Shown one piece after another: positions 1 through 12,759 of a stretch of 64,000 nucleotides of DNA (the stretch's first letter is position 1; each line of letters starts with the position of its first letter). The DNA lies in contig JAVIAB010000159.1 of assembly GCA_032433765.1 (NCBI GenBank), forward strand, positions 2,170,001 to 2,234,000. Reading direction: 5' to 3'. The stretch is from Megaustenia siamemsis (Eukaryota; Mollusca; Gastropoda; Stylommatophora; Ariophantidae). The notes under the pieces were generated by a model, which was given only the letters and a program-made list of their open reading frames with translations, did no database searches and was not told the DNA's origin. The translations under genes and the position numbers were made by a program.

Positions 1-124
1 ATCATGTGAAATCATCAAGAACTTTTTGAACTATAAATCATAACATCTCGGCAAACGAATCTGAACGGACTATAGTAACATTCACGCAATCATCCGAGAA
101 AGCAACGTTGGCGTCGTTCAAATT

Positions 125-456
125 CGTTTTTCTTTTATCTCCTTTTCTTGTACCTTCGTCAGCTTTTACATATAGTGAACTCCCTAGAGACTGAATTTTG
201 CGTGTTAATCCGTTTTTTTTTTGCTGGCAGCCGTGTACACAGGGGTCCTTCTCCGCACAGGCAGATAACTCAATCTACGGAGGTACTTATATTTTTTTCC
301 CTCGACTCATTAACTTACGTTTCAAGCTCTGAGACCAGGGCTGGTTGCCGCAGAGAGAAATAAAAAAAAAAAATCACAAATGGTGCAACCGGGATTTGAA
401 CCCACAACCTCTCTGTCTCGAGACCGGCGCCTAGCCTCGAGACGAGCCAGTCGCTT
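125..456 (-). mobile_element. tRNA-derived SINE-like element
   Basis: On the minus strand the right end reads as a tRNA-like head. A B-box-type motif GGTTCAAATCC lies near 393-405, and an A-box-like region lies about 40 bases nearer 456. The rest is an unrelated body of about 250 bp. The same body and head recur at 52723-53052, which shows this is a dispersed family. Flanks GTTCAAATT (116-124) and GTTCAATTT (457-465) look like an imperfect target-site duplication. The first 115 bases of the window hold nothing I recognise. Confidence 0.6.
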
Positions 457-540
457 GTTCAATTTTAACTGGAGCATTTGTAACGTGAATTAATAGAAGA
501 ATGGAGTTTGGGTGAGGCGATTATAAAAAGACGTTATGAG

Positions 541-1132
<592 letters not shown>

Positions 1133-1551
1133 CATGGAATAGATATAAGTGCATGGAGGGAGGGAAGGAAGGAGGAAGGAAATCACGTCTCTTACAAAGT
1201 GTTGGCAACATTTCTTTAAAGATAATGACAGGCGGAGCTGAACGTAAGGGGAACCTATTAAAGAGCATTACATCATGGACAGGTGTGGCTGAAGATGTTC
1301 TTAGATTGATGTGTGGACTGTTCAACATTTATCCTGACACAGGCTGGGTACTTATGCCCCCAGTTTTTAGTGCCACGATTTTCACATCCCACACTAGACA
1401 GAAGATGCACACAGAATAACCCCATTGTTCTTAATACGGAGGATAACTTCCTCTTCTGTGAAAACCCCAATGTGTTTGATAATATGATGGTTCAACTGGT
1501 TCCATGGTTCGCTATCAATAAAGATTTATGTATTTACTAAACGTTTCTGTT
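1133..1551. other. Non-repetitive spacer, nothing recognised
   Basis: After a short GGAA-rich stretch (about 1155-1180) the sequence is unique within the window. It holds only short open frames on both strands that resemble no protein I know. It separates the microsatellite from the first minisatellite. Confidence 0.5.
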
Positions 1552-2214
1552 GCAGAGCTGTTCGTCAAGATAGTGTCTACTCTAACAACCAGTAGTTGGA
1601 GTTATGGCTGTGAGAAGTGCTGTTCGTCAAAGATAGTGTCTACTCTAACAACCAGTAGTTGGAGTTATGGCTGTGAGAAGAGCTGTTCGCCAAGATAGTG
1701 TCTACTCTAACAACCAGTAGTTGGAGTTATGGCTGTGAGAAGTGCTGTTCGTCAAAGATAGTGTCTACTCTAACAACCAGTAGTTGGAGTTATGGCTGTG
1801 AGAAGAGCTGTTCGCCAAGATAGTGTCTACTCTAACAACCAGTAGTTGGAGTTATGGCTGTGAGAAGTGCTGTTCGTCATGAGAAGTGTCTACTCTAACA
1901 ATCAGTAGTTGGAGTTATGGCTGTGAGAAGTGCTGTTCGCCAAGATAGTGTCTACTCTAACAACCAGTAGTTGGAGCTATGGCTGTGAGAAGTGCTGTTC
2001 GTCAAAGATAGTGTCTACTCTAACAATCAGTAGTTGGAGTTATGGCTGTGAGAAGTGCTGTTCGCCAAGATAGTGTCTACTCTAACAACCAGTAGTTGGA
2101 GCTATGGCTGTGAGAAGTGCTGTTCGTCAAAGATAGTGTCTACTCTAACAATCAGTAGTTGGAGTTATGGCTGTGAGAAGTGCTGTTCGTCAAGATAGTG
2201 TCTACTAAACAACA
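1552..2214. repeat. 62/63-bp minisatellite, about 10-11 copies
   Basis: The unit contains GTGTCTACTCTAACAAC and GTTGGAGTTATGGCTGTGAG. Copies alternate between CGTCAAAGATAG and CGCCAAGATAG variants, which causes the one-base length difference. The alternation suggests that two-unit blocks were amplified together. Confidence 0.95.
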
Positions 2215-2239
2215 ACCAGTAAGTAGATGGATTTATGTC

Positions 2240-2476
2240 TGTAAGAGCTGTTCTCTGGCTCAGAATCACACGATTACACTTACGGCTGTAACAGTTGTTC
2301 TCTGGCTCAGAATCACACTATTACACTTACGGCTGTAAGAGTTGTTCTCTGGCTCAGAATCACACTATTACACTTACGGCTGTAAGAGCTGTTCTCTGGC
2401 TCAGAATCACACGATTACACTTACGGCTGTAAGAGCTGTTCTCTGGCTCAGAATCACACGATTACACTTACGGCTG
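2240..2476. repeat. 47-bp minisatellite, about 5 copies
   Basis: The unit contains CTGTTCTCTGGCTCAGAATC and TTACACTTACGGCTGTAA. Copies differ at a few positions only. It directly follows the 62/63-bp array. Bases 2477-2610 hold no recognised feature. Confidence 0.95.
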
Positions 2477-2610
2477 CGTTATGGGTGACTCGATGAGCTT
2501 GGTCCGGGAAGCTCAGATTTGGCTCCATTCACAGGCAGTGGTTGGAGTCAGTGCAAAATTCAAAGACCTGCAGTGTCACCTTCCTGTTCGCTCTAGATCA
2601 GACTAGCATT

Positions 2611-2831
2611 GAAGGCAAGAAAAGAGCAGGCAGACTCCCTGATGGACGATCGCATCAGATGGATAGTCGTCGCGTCTCAAGCTGATGTTGAAGGCAAGAA
2701 AAGAGCAGACAGACTCCCTGATGGACGATCGTATTAGATGGACAGTCGTCGCGTCTCATGCTGATGTTGAGGGCAAGAAAAGAGCAGACAGACTCCCTGA
2801 TGGACGATCGCATCAGATGACAATGGTCCCG
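2611..2831. repeat. 79-bp tandem repeat, nearly 3 copies
   Basis: Copies start at 2611, 2690 and 2769 with GGCAAGAAAAGAGCA, and the third breaks off near 2830. The unit contains CCCTGATGGACGATCG. Read on the plus strand one frame gives GKKRAxRLPDG, which vaguely resembles the GKRxRGRPR tail of the retroelement proteins elsewhere in the window. That resemblance is weak. Confidence 0.85.
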
Positions 2832-2905
2832 GCTAAATAAAAAAAAATATTACCCTGGTAAAGAGAAGCGAATCATAACTGTGACGGCCAGTGCTTTTTG
2901 CTACC

Positions 2906-2960
2906 TGCACACACGCGCGCACACACATGCACACACACACATACACACATACACACTCAC
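2906..2960. repeat. CA-rich dinucleotide microsatellite
   Basis: An imperfect (CA)n run with CG and TA interruptions. Flanking bases 2961-3080 hold nothing recognised. Confidence 0.9.
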
Positions 2961-3079
2961 TGATATCCAAACCGGAGGATCAGAGAAATATTAATCTTGA
3001 CAGAGGACATATCCCAGTACAGGAGGGGGCTCACAAGAATAGATTTGTCCCTGGGAGTCAAGGGACGTTAAGCTCCAGC

Positions 3080-3685
3080 TGACTCTCGTGATATGACTCC
3101 AGCTGACAGTTGTGATATGACTACAGCTTACAATTGTGTTACGACTCCAGTTTATAGTTACATTGTGACTCCATATAACAGTGGGGTTACGACCCAAGTT
3201 CACAGTCGTATTAAGACTTAAATTGAAATGTAAGCTGTGACTCATAACAGCGTTACGATTCCGGCTTACAGATATGGCATGACTCCATCCCGCAGTTGTG
3301 GTTTGACTCCATCTCACAGTTGTGGCATGACTCCATCCCGCAGTTGTGGTTTGACTCCATCCCGCAGTTGTGGTTTGACTCCATCTCACAGTTGTGGCAT
3401 GACTCCATCCCGCAGTTGTGGTTTGACTCCATCCCGCAGTTGTGGTTTGACTCCATCTCACAGTTGTGGCATGACTCCATCCCGCAGTTGTGGTTTGACT
3501 CCATCCCGCAGTTGTGGTTTGACTCCATCTCACAGTTGCGTTGCGACTCCATCTCATAGTTATGTAAAGATTCCAGCCACAGCTGCGTTACGACTAGTCT
3601 CACAGTTGTGCTAACACACCATCTCACAGCTGTGTTACCACTCCATCTCACAGCTGTGTTACCACTCTATCACACATATGTTACC
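3080..3685. repeat. 24-bp minisatellite with degenerate flanks
   Basis: The core (about 3283-3540) is a precise 24-bp unit, GACTCCATC followed by CGCAGTTGTGGTTT, with a three-variant cycle (GGTTTGACTCCATCCCGC, GGTTTGACTCCATCTCAC, GGCATGACTCCATCCCGC). Units on both sides decay progressively, with CTCCAGCTGACAG-type units at the left edge. The period is a multiple of three, so several frames stay open on both strands. None looks like a real protein. Confidence 0.95.
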
Positions 3686-3737
3686 TGACTTCGCCTAACA
3701 GTTGTTTTATGGCTCAGCCTTTAATTGTATTAAGACA

Positions 3738-4468
3738 GCTACTGATGTTTTACGACTCTCTGTCGCAAAGTTATATGACTCCAGCTACTGATGTTTTACG
3801 ACTCTCTGTCGCAAAGTTATATGACTCCAGCTACTGATGTTTTACGACTCTCTGTCGCAAAAAGCTATGGCTCAAACCACTGATGTTCTACAACCCTCTG
3901 TCGCAAAGTTATATTACTCTAGCTACTGATGTTCTACTACTCGCTGTGACAAAGTTCTATGGCTCCATCTACTGATGTTCTACGACTCTGTCGCAAAGTT
4001 CTATGGCTCTAGATACTGATGTTCTACGACTCTTTGTCGCAAAGTTCGATGGCTCCAGCTACTGATGATCTACGTCTCTCTGTCGTAACATTTTAGCTAC
4101 TGATGTTCTATGACTCTTACGCAAAGTTCTATGACTCCAGCTACTGATGTTCTTCGACTCTCTGTCGCAACATTTTAGCTACTGATGTTTTACGACTCTT
4201 ACTCAAAGTTTTATGGCTCCAGCTACTGATGTTATACGACCATCTGTCGCAAAGTTATATGACTCCAGCTATTGATGTTCTGCGACTCTTACGCAAAGTT
4301 CTATGACTCCAGCTACTGATGTTCTACGACTCTCTGTGCCAAAGTTCTATGGCTCCTACTACTGATGTTCTACGACTCTCTGTGCCAAAGTTCTATGGCT
4401 CCTACTACTGATGTTCTACGACTCTCTGTGGCAAAGTTCTATGACTCCAGATACTGATGTTCTACATC
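3738..4468. repeat. 46-bp minisatellite, about 16 copies, diverged
   Basis: The unit contains CTACTGATGTTCTACGACTC and a CGCAAAGTTCTATG-type segment, with frequent small deletions between copies. It is more diverged than its neighbours, so probably older. Confidence 0.93.
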
Positions 4469-4545
4469 TTTTTTTTTTATACAATTCAGTCATAATTTGG
4501 TCAATGCTGAAGTTCACGGTTGTGTTACGACTTTAGTTACATATT

Positions 4546-6165
4546 TTGTTTTTGAGATGAACTCACAGGAGTGTCTAGACCACAGGTCAGACATGCTAAC
4601 AAGGCTTGCCATGTGTTGTCTACTGACACAACACAGTTTTTGAGATGAACTCACAGGAGTGTCTAGACCACGGGTCAGACATGCTAACAAGGCTTGCCAT
4701 GTGTTGTCTACTGACACAACACAGTTTTTGAGATGAACTCACAGGAGTGTCTAGACCACAGGTCAGACATGCTAACAAGGCTTGCCATGTGTTGTCTACT
4801 GACACAACACAGTTTTTGAGATGAACTCACAGGAGTGTCTAGACCACAGCTCCGACATGCTAACAAGGCTTTGTGTTGTCTACTGACACAACACAGTTTT
4901 TGAGATGAACTCACAGGAGTGTCTAGACCACGGGTCCGACATGCTAACAAGGCTTTGTGTCGTCTACTGACACAACACAGTTTTTGAGATGAACTCACAG
5001 GAGTGTCTAGACCACAGCTCCGACATGCTAACAAGGCTTTGTGTTGTCTACTGACACAACATAGTTTTTTAGATGAACTCACAGGAGTGTCTAGACCACA
5101 GCTCCGACATGCTAACAAGGCTTTGTGTTGTCTACTGACACAACACAGTTTTTGAGATGAACTCACAGGAGTGTCTAGACCACAGCTCCGACATGCTAAC
5201 AAGGCTTTGTGTCGTCTACTGACACAACACAGTTTTTGAGATGAACTCACAGGAGTGTCTAGACCACAGCTCCGACATGCTAACAAGGCTTTGTGTTGTC
5301 TACTGACACAACACAGTTTTTGAGATGAACTCACAGGAGTGTCTAGACCACAGGTCAGACATGCTAACAAGGCTTGCCATGTGTCGTCTACTGACACAAC
5401 ACAGTTTTTGAGATGAACTCACAGGAGTGTCTAGACCACAGCTCCGACATGCTAACAAGGCTTTGTGTTGTCTACTGACACAACACAGTTTTTGAGATGA
5501 ACTCACAGGAGTGTCTAGACCACAGCTCCGACATGCTAACAAGGCTTTGTGTTGTCTACTGACACAACACAGTTTTTGAGATGAACTCACAGGAGTGTCT
5601 AGACCTCAGGTCCGACATGCTAACAAGGCTTTGTGTTGTCTACTGACACAACACAGTTTTTGAGATGAACTCACAGGAGTGTCTAGACCACAGCTCCGAC
5701 ATGCTAACAAGGCTTTGTGTTGTCTACTGACACAACACAGTTTTTGAGATGAACTCACAGGAGTGTCTAGACCACAGCTCCGACATGCTAACAAGGTTTT
5801 GTGTCGTCTACTGACACAACACAGTTTTTGAGATGAACTCACAGGAGTGTCTAGACCACAGCTCCGACATGCTAACAAGGCTTTGTGTTGTCTACTGACA
5901 CAACACAGTTTTTGAGATGAACTCACAGGAGTGTCTAGACCACAGGTCAGACATGCTAACAAGGCTTGCCATGTGTCGTCTACTGACACAACACAGTTTT
6001 TGAGATGAACTCACAGGAGTGTCTAGACCACAGCTCCGACATGCTAACAAGGCTTTGTGTTGTCTACTGACACAACACAGTTTTTGAGATGAACTCACAG
6101 GAGTGTCTAGACCACAGCTCCGACATGCTAACAAGGCTTTGTGTTGTCTACTGACACAACATAGA
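4546..6165. repeat. 84/88-bp minisatellite, about 19 copies
   Basis: The unit contains GAGATGAACTCACAGGAGTG and GACATGCTAACAAGGCTT. Two length classes exist: 88-bp units with GGCTTGCCATGTG, and 84-bp units with GGCTTTGTG. The 84-bp class (28 codons) keeps long minus-strand frames open, which I regard as artefacts. The copies are highly homogeneous. Confidence 0.97.
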
Positions 6166-6490
6166 AGACAGGGCCAGTAACTTTCCACTTGTTGGTCACA
6201 CTGTGGAGTGACGTCACAATGCGAACGATTTAATTTGCTTGTAGTCTGCCGTATACGTCATAGAAAGATGTGCACCTGAAGAGTGTCTCGAGCGCCAAGT
6301 ACACAAACAAAGTAATGAAACTGTTCAGTCCTTGGGTCTCAAACACAGCGGTGGAGAGTAGCTGAAGGAACAAAAAATAGGGTAGGCTCCGACAACTTTA
6401 TTCTAGCAGTGAGATTCAGGGGAGGCCTCAACATGTTGCTCAGTCAATCTGAGGATGGGAAATAAACGAAAAATTGAATCCGTCTAAGAA
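6166..6490. other. Spacer, nothing recognised
   Basis: About 325 bp of non-repetitive sequence between two minisatellites. No open frame of note, no tRNA-like boxes and no similarity to other parts of the window that I can see. Confidence 0.45.
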
Positions 6491-6494
6491 AATA

Positions 6495-7430
6495 CACGCA
6501 GCATAGTAGTTGTCTATGAATGAATGAACTGATCTAAGATAGCAAACAAAACATAATAAATGTCTATAAATGAATGAACTAATATAAGATGGCACACGTC
6601 AAATAAAAGTTGTCTATGAATGAATGAACTAAGCTAAGATAGCACACGCAACATAATAGTTGTCTATGAATGAATGAACTATTCTACGATAGCACACGCA
6701 ACATAATATTTGTCTATGAATGAATGAACTATTCTAAGATAGCACGTGCAACATAATAGTTGTCTATGAATAAATGAACTAATCTAAAATAGCACACGCA
6801 ACATAATATTTGTATATGAATGAACGAACTATTCTAAGATAGCACATGCAATATAACAGTTGTCTATGAATGAATGAACTAATCTAAGATAGCATACCAA
6901 ACATAATAGTTTTCCATGAATGAATAAATTAATCTAAGATAGCACACGCAACATAATAACTGTCTAAGAATGAATGAACTAATATGATAGCACACGTCAA
7001 ATAATAGTTGTCTATGAATGAATGAACTAAGCTAAGATAGCACACGCAACATAATAGTTGTCTATGAATGATTGAACTAGTCTAAGAAAACGTGCGCAAC
7101 ATAATAGTTGTCAATGTATGAATGAACTAGACTAAAAATAACACACGAAACATAAGAGTTGTCTTTAAATGAATGAACTAATCTAAAACAGCACATGCAG
7201 AATAATATTTGTCTATGTCATGATTACCTAATCTAAGATAGAACACGCAACATAATAGTTGTATATAATAGAATGAACTCGTCAAAGAAAACACACGCAA
7301 AATAATAGTTGTCTATTTATGAATGAAATTGTCTAAGATAGCACACGCATCATAATAGTTGTCTCTAAATGAATGAACTAGTCCAAGATAGCACACGAAA
7401 TATAATTGTTGTCTTTAAATGAATGAACTA
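6495..7430. repeat. 50-bp minisatellite, left part
   Basis: The unit contains GCACACGCAACATAATAG and GTCTATGAATGAATGAACT, with a 50-bp period and considerable divergence. The array is the target of the transposon at 7431-9543 and resumes at 9544 in the same phase. Confidence 0.95.
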
Positions 7431-9543
7431 TAGCTCGTTTCAAAACATATGTCCAACTTCAAAACGCTATTACTCTCTAACCGTTTGTTAAATACTTTTG
7501 AAATTTTCCAAATGTTATTAGAATGCAAAAGACCCTTTAAATGTATATTTAACAAATATCTTGCAGCTGCAGTTTTCTTAAAGCGGCGATATTTCTTTGA
7601 TGTTTGTCAAAATTGTAAATTGTGAAGCCCTACATAATAGAAATTACCGTAGTTGCTGGTCTACGATTAATTTTCACTAGGTAAAGGCATGGCCGTAATG
7701 GGGAAATAACTGGATAAAACAAAACACCAGGAGAATTATTGTCTGCTCAGTTCGAGGACGGACGATAATAATATCAAGGTATACCTGTATGTCCAATTTT
7801 CATAGTTGTGTGGTCCTGAAAAGGACCGTTTGTTGAAATAATTTAAGGTAATATAGGGGCCAACATTGTGGGGGCTATATACTTTCATTCTGAATCAGAC
7901 GAGTCTAAAAGATTAATAACTGTTTGGGGTTGAACATTCCACAAACCATCATTTTTCCAATATTCCTCTTCCTGATTTAAGACGTGGTCTTCACATTTAG
8001 CCCAATAATCTTTGTCTATATTTAATAAAGCGAGATTAGCAAGAGTCTTTACATCGCATATTTTGAATGTTGTATTTTCATCTGCCACTTGTCCTTTTAA
8101 TTTTGCCCAGATTAGTTCTATTGGATTTAAATGAGCATGGTAAGGTGGCAGCCTCAAACTTATATATTATATGACCGTGCTCTTGGATAATCTTATCTAT
8201 TTGAAAAATCTTTGTCCTTTGTTTTTGCTTTACTAGAGATAGTAATTCAGGTTTTAAGTACATGTTATTAAATTGTATGTGCTCTTTTGTGAGCCATATC
8301 TTAATAGCATCTTTTGTACTGGATGACGTCGGGACTTTATCTTCAAGTGCAACAATGTTGTGGTACGCTGCATTGTCCATTATTAGGCAAGATGGTCGAT
8401 CTAGTGATGGGAGAACAGAATTTTCAATCCAATGTCTAAATATGTGACCATTCATCTCAGAGTGATAATCCCGATTGTCTATGGATTTTGAAAGAAAAAT
8501 GAGCTCTGCATTCTGTATTAGTCCATGTTGTCGACTACCTGCATGAGCAATTATCAAGCGCTGTCCTTTGCTGCTAGGTATTAATCTCTTAATCTTTCCA
8601 TCTGATGACTGCCATTCCCTTTGGTTAGTGTGGTGAGCATTGATCCATGTTTCATCCAAGTACACAATATCATAACCTTGCTTGCGCACCTCTTTTACTT
8701 CACGTAAGTACTTGCTTCTCATGACTACTATATGTGGCTTCTCACAGATGATGTTTCGTCCATTGGAATACTTTCTGAATGTAAAGCCTGCAGCTCTCAC
8801 ATTCCTCCATAATGTAGACTTTGATATTTCAATACTGTTGTTCTTTTTCAGCGAAATTTTTAATTTTCTTATTGTAACAATTTCATTCATACCCAACATT
8901 TTGCGAATTTCACTTCTAATAAGTTCGCTGTCGAAATTATCCAACATTTTTGCTCTTCCTTGTGATTTTGTATATTTTGAACATTGACGGTCATGTGCTT
9001 GAATCCAGCGATTAAATGACCGTTTAGATAAATCCAAAATGTGTCTTGTCCTATTCTCAGGGTTTTCTAAAGAATGAAATAATCTTCCTCGTTTAGCCTC
9101 TTTGCAAAAATAGTCATACATTTTTATTGCGATGTTTTGTAAACTGCAGAATTTCATTTTAAGACTCATGATAAATGTTATTGTTCCACGTTACACCGCT
9201 GAATTAACGGAAATGGAACACACAATGTCTCGTGTTTACTACAAGTGTCTAATTGTGTCAGACAACTCACGCGGAAAGCGTGCAAAAACGTGTGTATGGA
9301 TTTGTAATCGCTATTTTTAACTTAAATACTGTAAACACTAAGTTTTGACTACATCAATGGGTCGTTATAAATTTATATAAATCAAATAAGCAATAATAAT
9401 AACCAAATGTTTGTTTTTAATGAAATTAATTCCCTGTTGGGTTCTAATCATTATAACTATACATGCAAATTTTGAAAAAATTACAAAAAGCGGTTTAAAA
9501 GATATTGATTTTTAAAGTTGGGCACGACTTATGAAACAAGCTA
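7431..9543 (-). mobile_element. Tc1/mariner-superfamily transposon, Sailor (DD82E)-like, 2113 bp
   Basis: The element lies inside the 50-bp array and is bounded by a TA duplication (7429-7430 and 9544-9545). Its ends are imperfect inverted repeats of about 50 bp beginning TAGCTCGTTTCA on one side and TAGCTTGTTTCA on the other, both reaching a TAACCG/TAAACCG motif. It encodes one DDE transposase on the minus strand. A second, half-deleted copy lies at 14367-15366. The TA target and the long spacing between the second and third catalytic acids fit the Sailor/DD82E branch of IS630-Tc1-mariner. That assignment is by motif only. Confidence 0.85.
7885..9169 (-). pseudogene. DDE transposase of the Sailor-like element, one frameshift
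   Basis: Starts at the ATG at 9169, the same start as the second copy (14714). Helix-turn-helix-like segments lie around residues 48-62 and 114-129. The catalytic core has YLDETW (Asp 172), CLIMDNAAYHN (Asp 265) and HLNPIELIW (Glu near 351). About 85 residues separate the last two acids, far more than the 34-41 of classic Tc1/mariner. The frame is open for 363 codons but leaves the true frame near 8160, after EHGHIIYK. The C-terminus including LPPYHAHLNPIE continues in another frame to 7885. The enzyme would cut and join transposon DNA in the nucleus; this copy is probably inactive unless the shift is a sequencing error. Confidence 0.85.
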
Positions 9544-11145
9544 TAGTAAAAGAAAACACGCGCAACTTAAAAGTTGTTTATAAATGACTGAACTAATCTA
9601 AGAAAACACAGGCAACATAATAGTTCTCTATGAATGAATGAACTAGTCTAAGATAGCAAACGCAACATAATAGTCGTCTATGAATAAATAAACTAATCTA
9701 AGATAGCAAACGCAACATAATAGTCGTCTATGAATGAATAAATTAGTGTAAGGAAACACACGCAACATAATAGTTGTCTACAAATGAATGAACTAGTGTA
9801 AGAAAACACACGCAACATAATAGTTGTCTATAAATGAATGAACTAGTGTAAGAAAACACGCGCAACATAATAGTTGTCTATTAATTATTGAACTAGTCTC
9901 AGAAAACACATGCTACATAATAGATGTCAAAAAATGAATGAACTAATATAAAATAAAACACGCAACATAATAATTGTCTATTACTGGATGAACTAATCAA
10001 TGATAGCATATACAGCATAATAGTTCTCTATGACTGGATGACCCAATCTAAAAAAGCACACGCAACAAAATAGTTGTCTATAAATGAATGAACTAGTCTA
10101 ATAACACACACGCAACATACTAGTTGTCTATGAATGAATGAACTAGTCTAAAAAAAACGCACAAAACATAATAGTTATCTATAAATAAATGAACTAGTGT
10201 ATGATAGCACACGCAACATAATATTGTTTATAATTTAATTAATTAATCTAAGATAGCTCACGCAAAATAATACATTTCTATAAATGAATGAACTTGTCTA
10301 AGATAGCACACGCAACATAATAATTGTCTGTGAATGCATGAACTAGTCTATGAAAAGACACGCAAAATAATAGTTGTCTATGAATGAATGAACTAGTCTA
10401 AAAAAAACACACGCAACATAATAGTTGTCTATGAATGAATGAACTAGTCTACAAAAAACACACGCAACATAATATTTGTCTATGATTTAATGAACTAGTC
10501 TATGAAAACACACGCAACATATTAGTTGTCTATGATTGAATGAAGTGGCTTAAGAAAACACAAGCACCATATTAGTTGTCTATGAATGAATGAATTAGTC
10601 TAAGATAGCACACGTAATATAATAATTTTCTATAAATGAATGAACTAGTCTACTAGTCTAAGATAGCACACTCAAAATTAATAGTTGTCTATGACTGGAT
10701 GAACTAATCTAAGATAGCACATGCAGCATAATAGTTATCTACTGTTTTGTGACTTAATCTAAGATAGTACACGAAACATAATAGTTGTTTATAAATGAAT
10801 GAATTAATCTAAAAAAACACACGTAACATAATAGTTGTCTATAATTGAATGAACTTGTCTAAGATAGCACACGTAACATAATAGTTGTCTAGGAATGAAT
10901 GAACTAGTTTAAGAAAACACACGAAACATAATAGTTGTCTATGAATGAATGAACTAGTTTAAGAAAACACACGAAACATAATAATTGTCTATGAATGAAT
11001 GAACTAGTCTAAGAAAACACATGCAACATAATAATTGTTTATGAGTGAATGAACTAGTCTAAGAAAACATCCGAAACATAATAATTTTTTTATGACTGAA
11101 TGATTGAATTAGTGTAACAAAAACACACGCAATGTAATAATTTGT
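9544..11145. repeat. 50-bp minisatellite, right part
   Basis: Continuation of the array at 6495-7430 after the transposon. Same unit, about 32 further copies, many with AAGAAAACACACGCAAC instead of GATAGCACACGCAAC. Divergence is moderate and rises towards the right edge. Confidence 0.95.
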
Positions 11146-11530
11146 TTCATGTTTTGTTATGAATGTCTTAAAATGGACTTAACAACAAATAGTTATGATG
11201 TCATGCATCTCGCTGTGTCACTGAATTAACATTTCGTCTATGTGGCCTTTGTTGCTTTTATCGGACATTGATAATCTCAACAACTCAAAACCTACGATAT
11301 CACAAGTAGTAATTCCCCCGAAAGAGCTAAACTCTATATAAACTAGTTGGTATGTCGGGAAAGACTAACGTCCAAGGAAACAGACTTTTCTGTTTTCTCT
11401 TCATTTTATTTGTGAACTTTCTCAAAACAAAATCATCGGCTATAGCTAGAGCATTGTAGTGGCTGATAAAGCTTCATAGACAAGACATCACCCAACTGCT
11501 GTAATTGCTGATGTACTATGAAGCTGTCTT
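11146..11530. other. Unique spacer, nothing recognised
   Basis: Non-repetitive sequence between the 50-bp array and the retroelement fragment. No open frame over 60 codons and no tRNA-like motif seen. Confidence 0.4.
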
Positions 11531-11534
11531 GACC

Positions 11535-12759
11535 ACATTTTCACTCTACGACTTATATTAGAGGAACACATTGAAAAGCAAAAACCTTTTGTACTTAACT
11601 TCATCGACTTCAAAAAAGCATTTGATAGTATTCATAGAGATTCTTTGTGGAAAATTCTGAAGCAATATGGCTTACCATAAAAAATCATAAATATTGCCAA
11701 AGACATGTATGATGGTTACACATGTGCAGTTAGAACAGAGGAAGGACTGAGCGAATGTTTCCCAATAGAAACTGGGGTTAAACATGGATGTATTTTATCG
11801 CCCTTGTTATTTGGAATTGTTATGGACTTCATAAAGAAGAAATGCTGCACTGGTAATAAATGCATTGAATGGATACAAGGAGACCATTTGGAGGACCTCG
11901 CCTTTGCTGATGACATAGTTCTATCTACTACTATAGTACTATAGTTCTATAGTTTTAAATGAACTATCATCAATAGCCAGCAAAATTGGGCTTGAGATCA
12001 ATCATGAAAAGACTAAAGTCATGAAAAGTTTAATTCCAACAAGTGACAAAATATACATGGAAAACAAACCAGTAGACGAGATCGATCACTTTATCTATCT
12101 TGGAAGTCACATTGATCGAGAAGGGGATACAAGCAAAGAAATTAGAATCAGAATGGCTAAAGCAGCAATGTCTTTCAGAAGCCTTGAAAAGTTGTGGAAA
12201 TCAAAACTCATCAGCACAAACACAAAACTTAGGCTATTCAAATCAAATGTACTATCAACCCTTACGTATGCGTGTGAAAGCTGGAAAACAACAAGAGATA
12301 TAGAAACAAAGTTGAACGCATTCGAAAATAAATGTCTAAGAAAAATACTTGGTATAGAATGGAACGAATTCAAAACAAACGAGGAAATTAGAGAAATCGC
12401 CAATCAACCACTAATATCTTCAGTAATAAAGAAAAGACGATGGTCATATGTTGGACATGTGATGAGAAGAGATAATAACCGAATAGCAAAGCAAGCCCTC
12501 ATATGGGAAACAACAGGTAAGAGAAAAAGAGGAAGACCCAGGGAGACACTGAGTAGAACATTGATGAGAGAGGCAAGAGCAGCAGGAATCGGCTCCCTCA
12601 ATGAGATAGAGCTGCTTGCACAGAACAGAGACAGATGGCGAGATTTGATAAAATATCTTTAAAAGAAATCTGCTAGAACAAAAATTCAGATAGGAGAAGG
12701 TGTATTTTGGTCTACGCCCTATGGGCCGGCTACGGCTCGAAAGGTCAATAGATAGATAG
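11535..12759 (+). mobile_element. Non-LTR retrotransposon fragment (RT-A), 5'-truncated
   Basis: Plus-strand reverse transcriptase pieces appear in order. FIDFKKAFDSIHRDSLW lies at about 11600-11650, and GVKHGCILSPLLFGIV and LAFADDIVL (the catalytic FADD) lie in the frame 11705-11944. HEKTKVMKSL follows, then the connection domain and C-terminus (12021-12662) with GHVMRRDNNRIAKQAL and GKRKRGRPRE. The frame breaks near 11930-11950, where a short ACTATAGT duplication has arisen. The 3' end is a short UTR ending in an ATAG-type tail (about 12745-12759). A second copy of the same 3' end lies at 61876-63246. Endonuclease and N-terminal RT are absent. The clade is uncertain. Confidence 0.88.

Noticed and set aside
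2991..3651. Repetitive open frames on both strands (SRSCGLTP, SQTTTAGW, NHNCGMES types)
   Set aside because: The 24-bp repeat length is divisible by three, so all frames without a stop in the unit stay open. Several overlap on both strands, which rules out most by itself.
4514..6188. Minus-strand proteins with CCVSRQHKALLACRSCGLDT repeats
   Set aside because: An artefact of 84-bp units (28 codons). The 88-bp units break the frame repeatedly and there is no conserved start.
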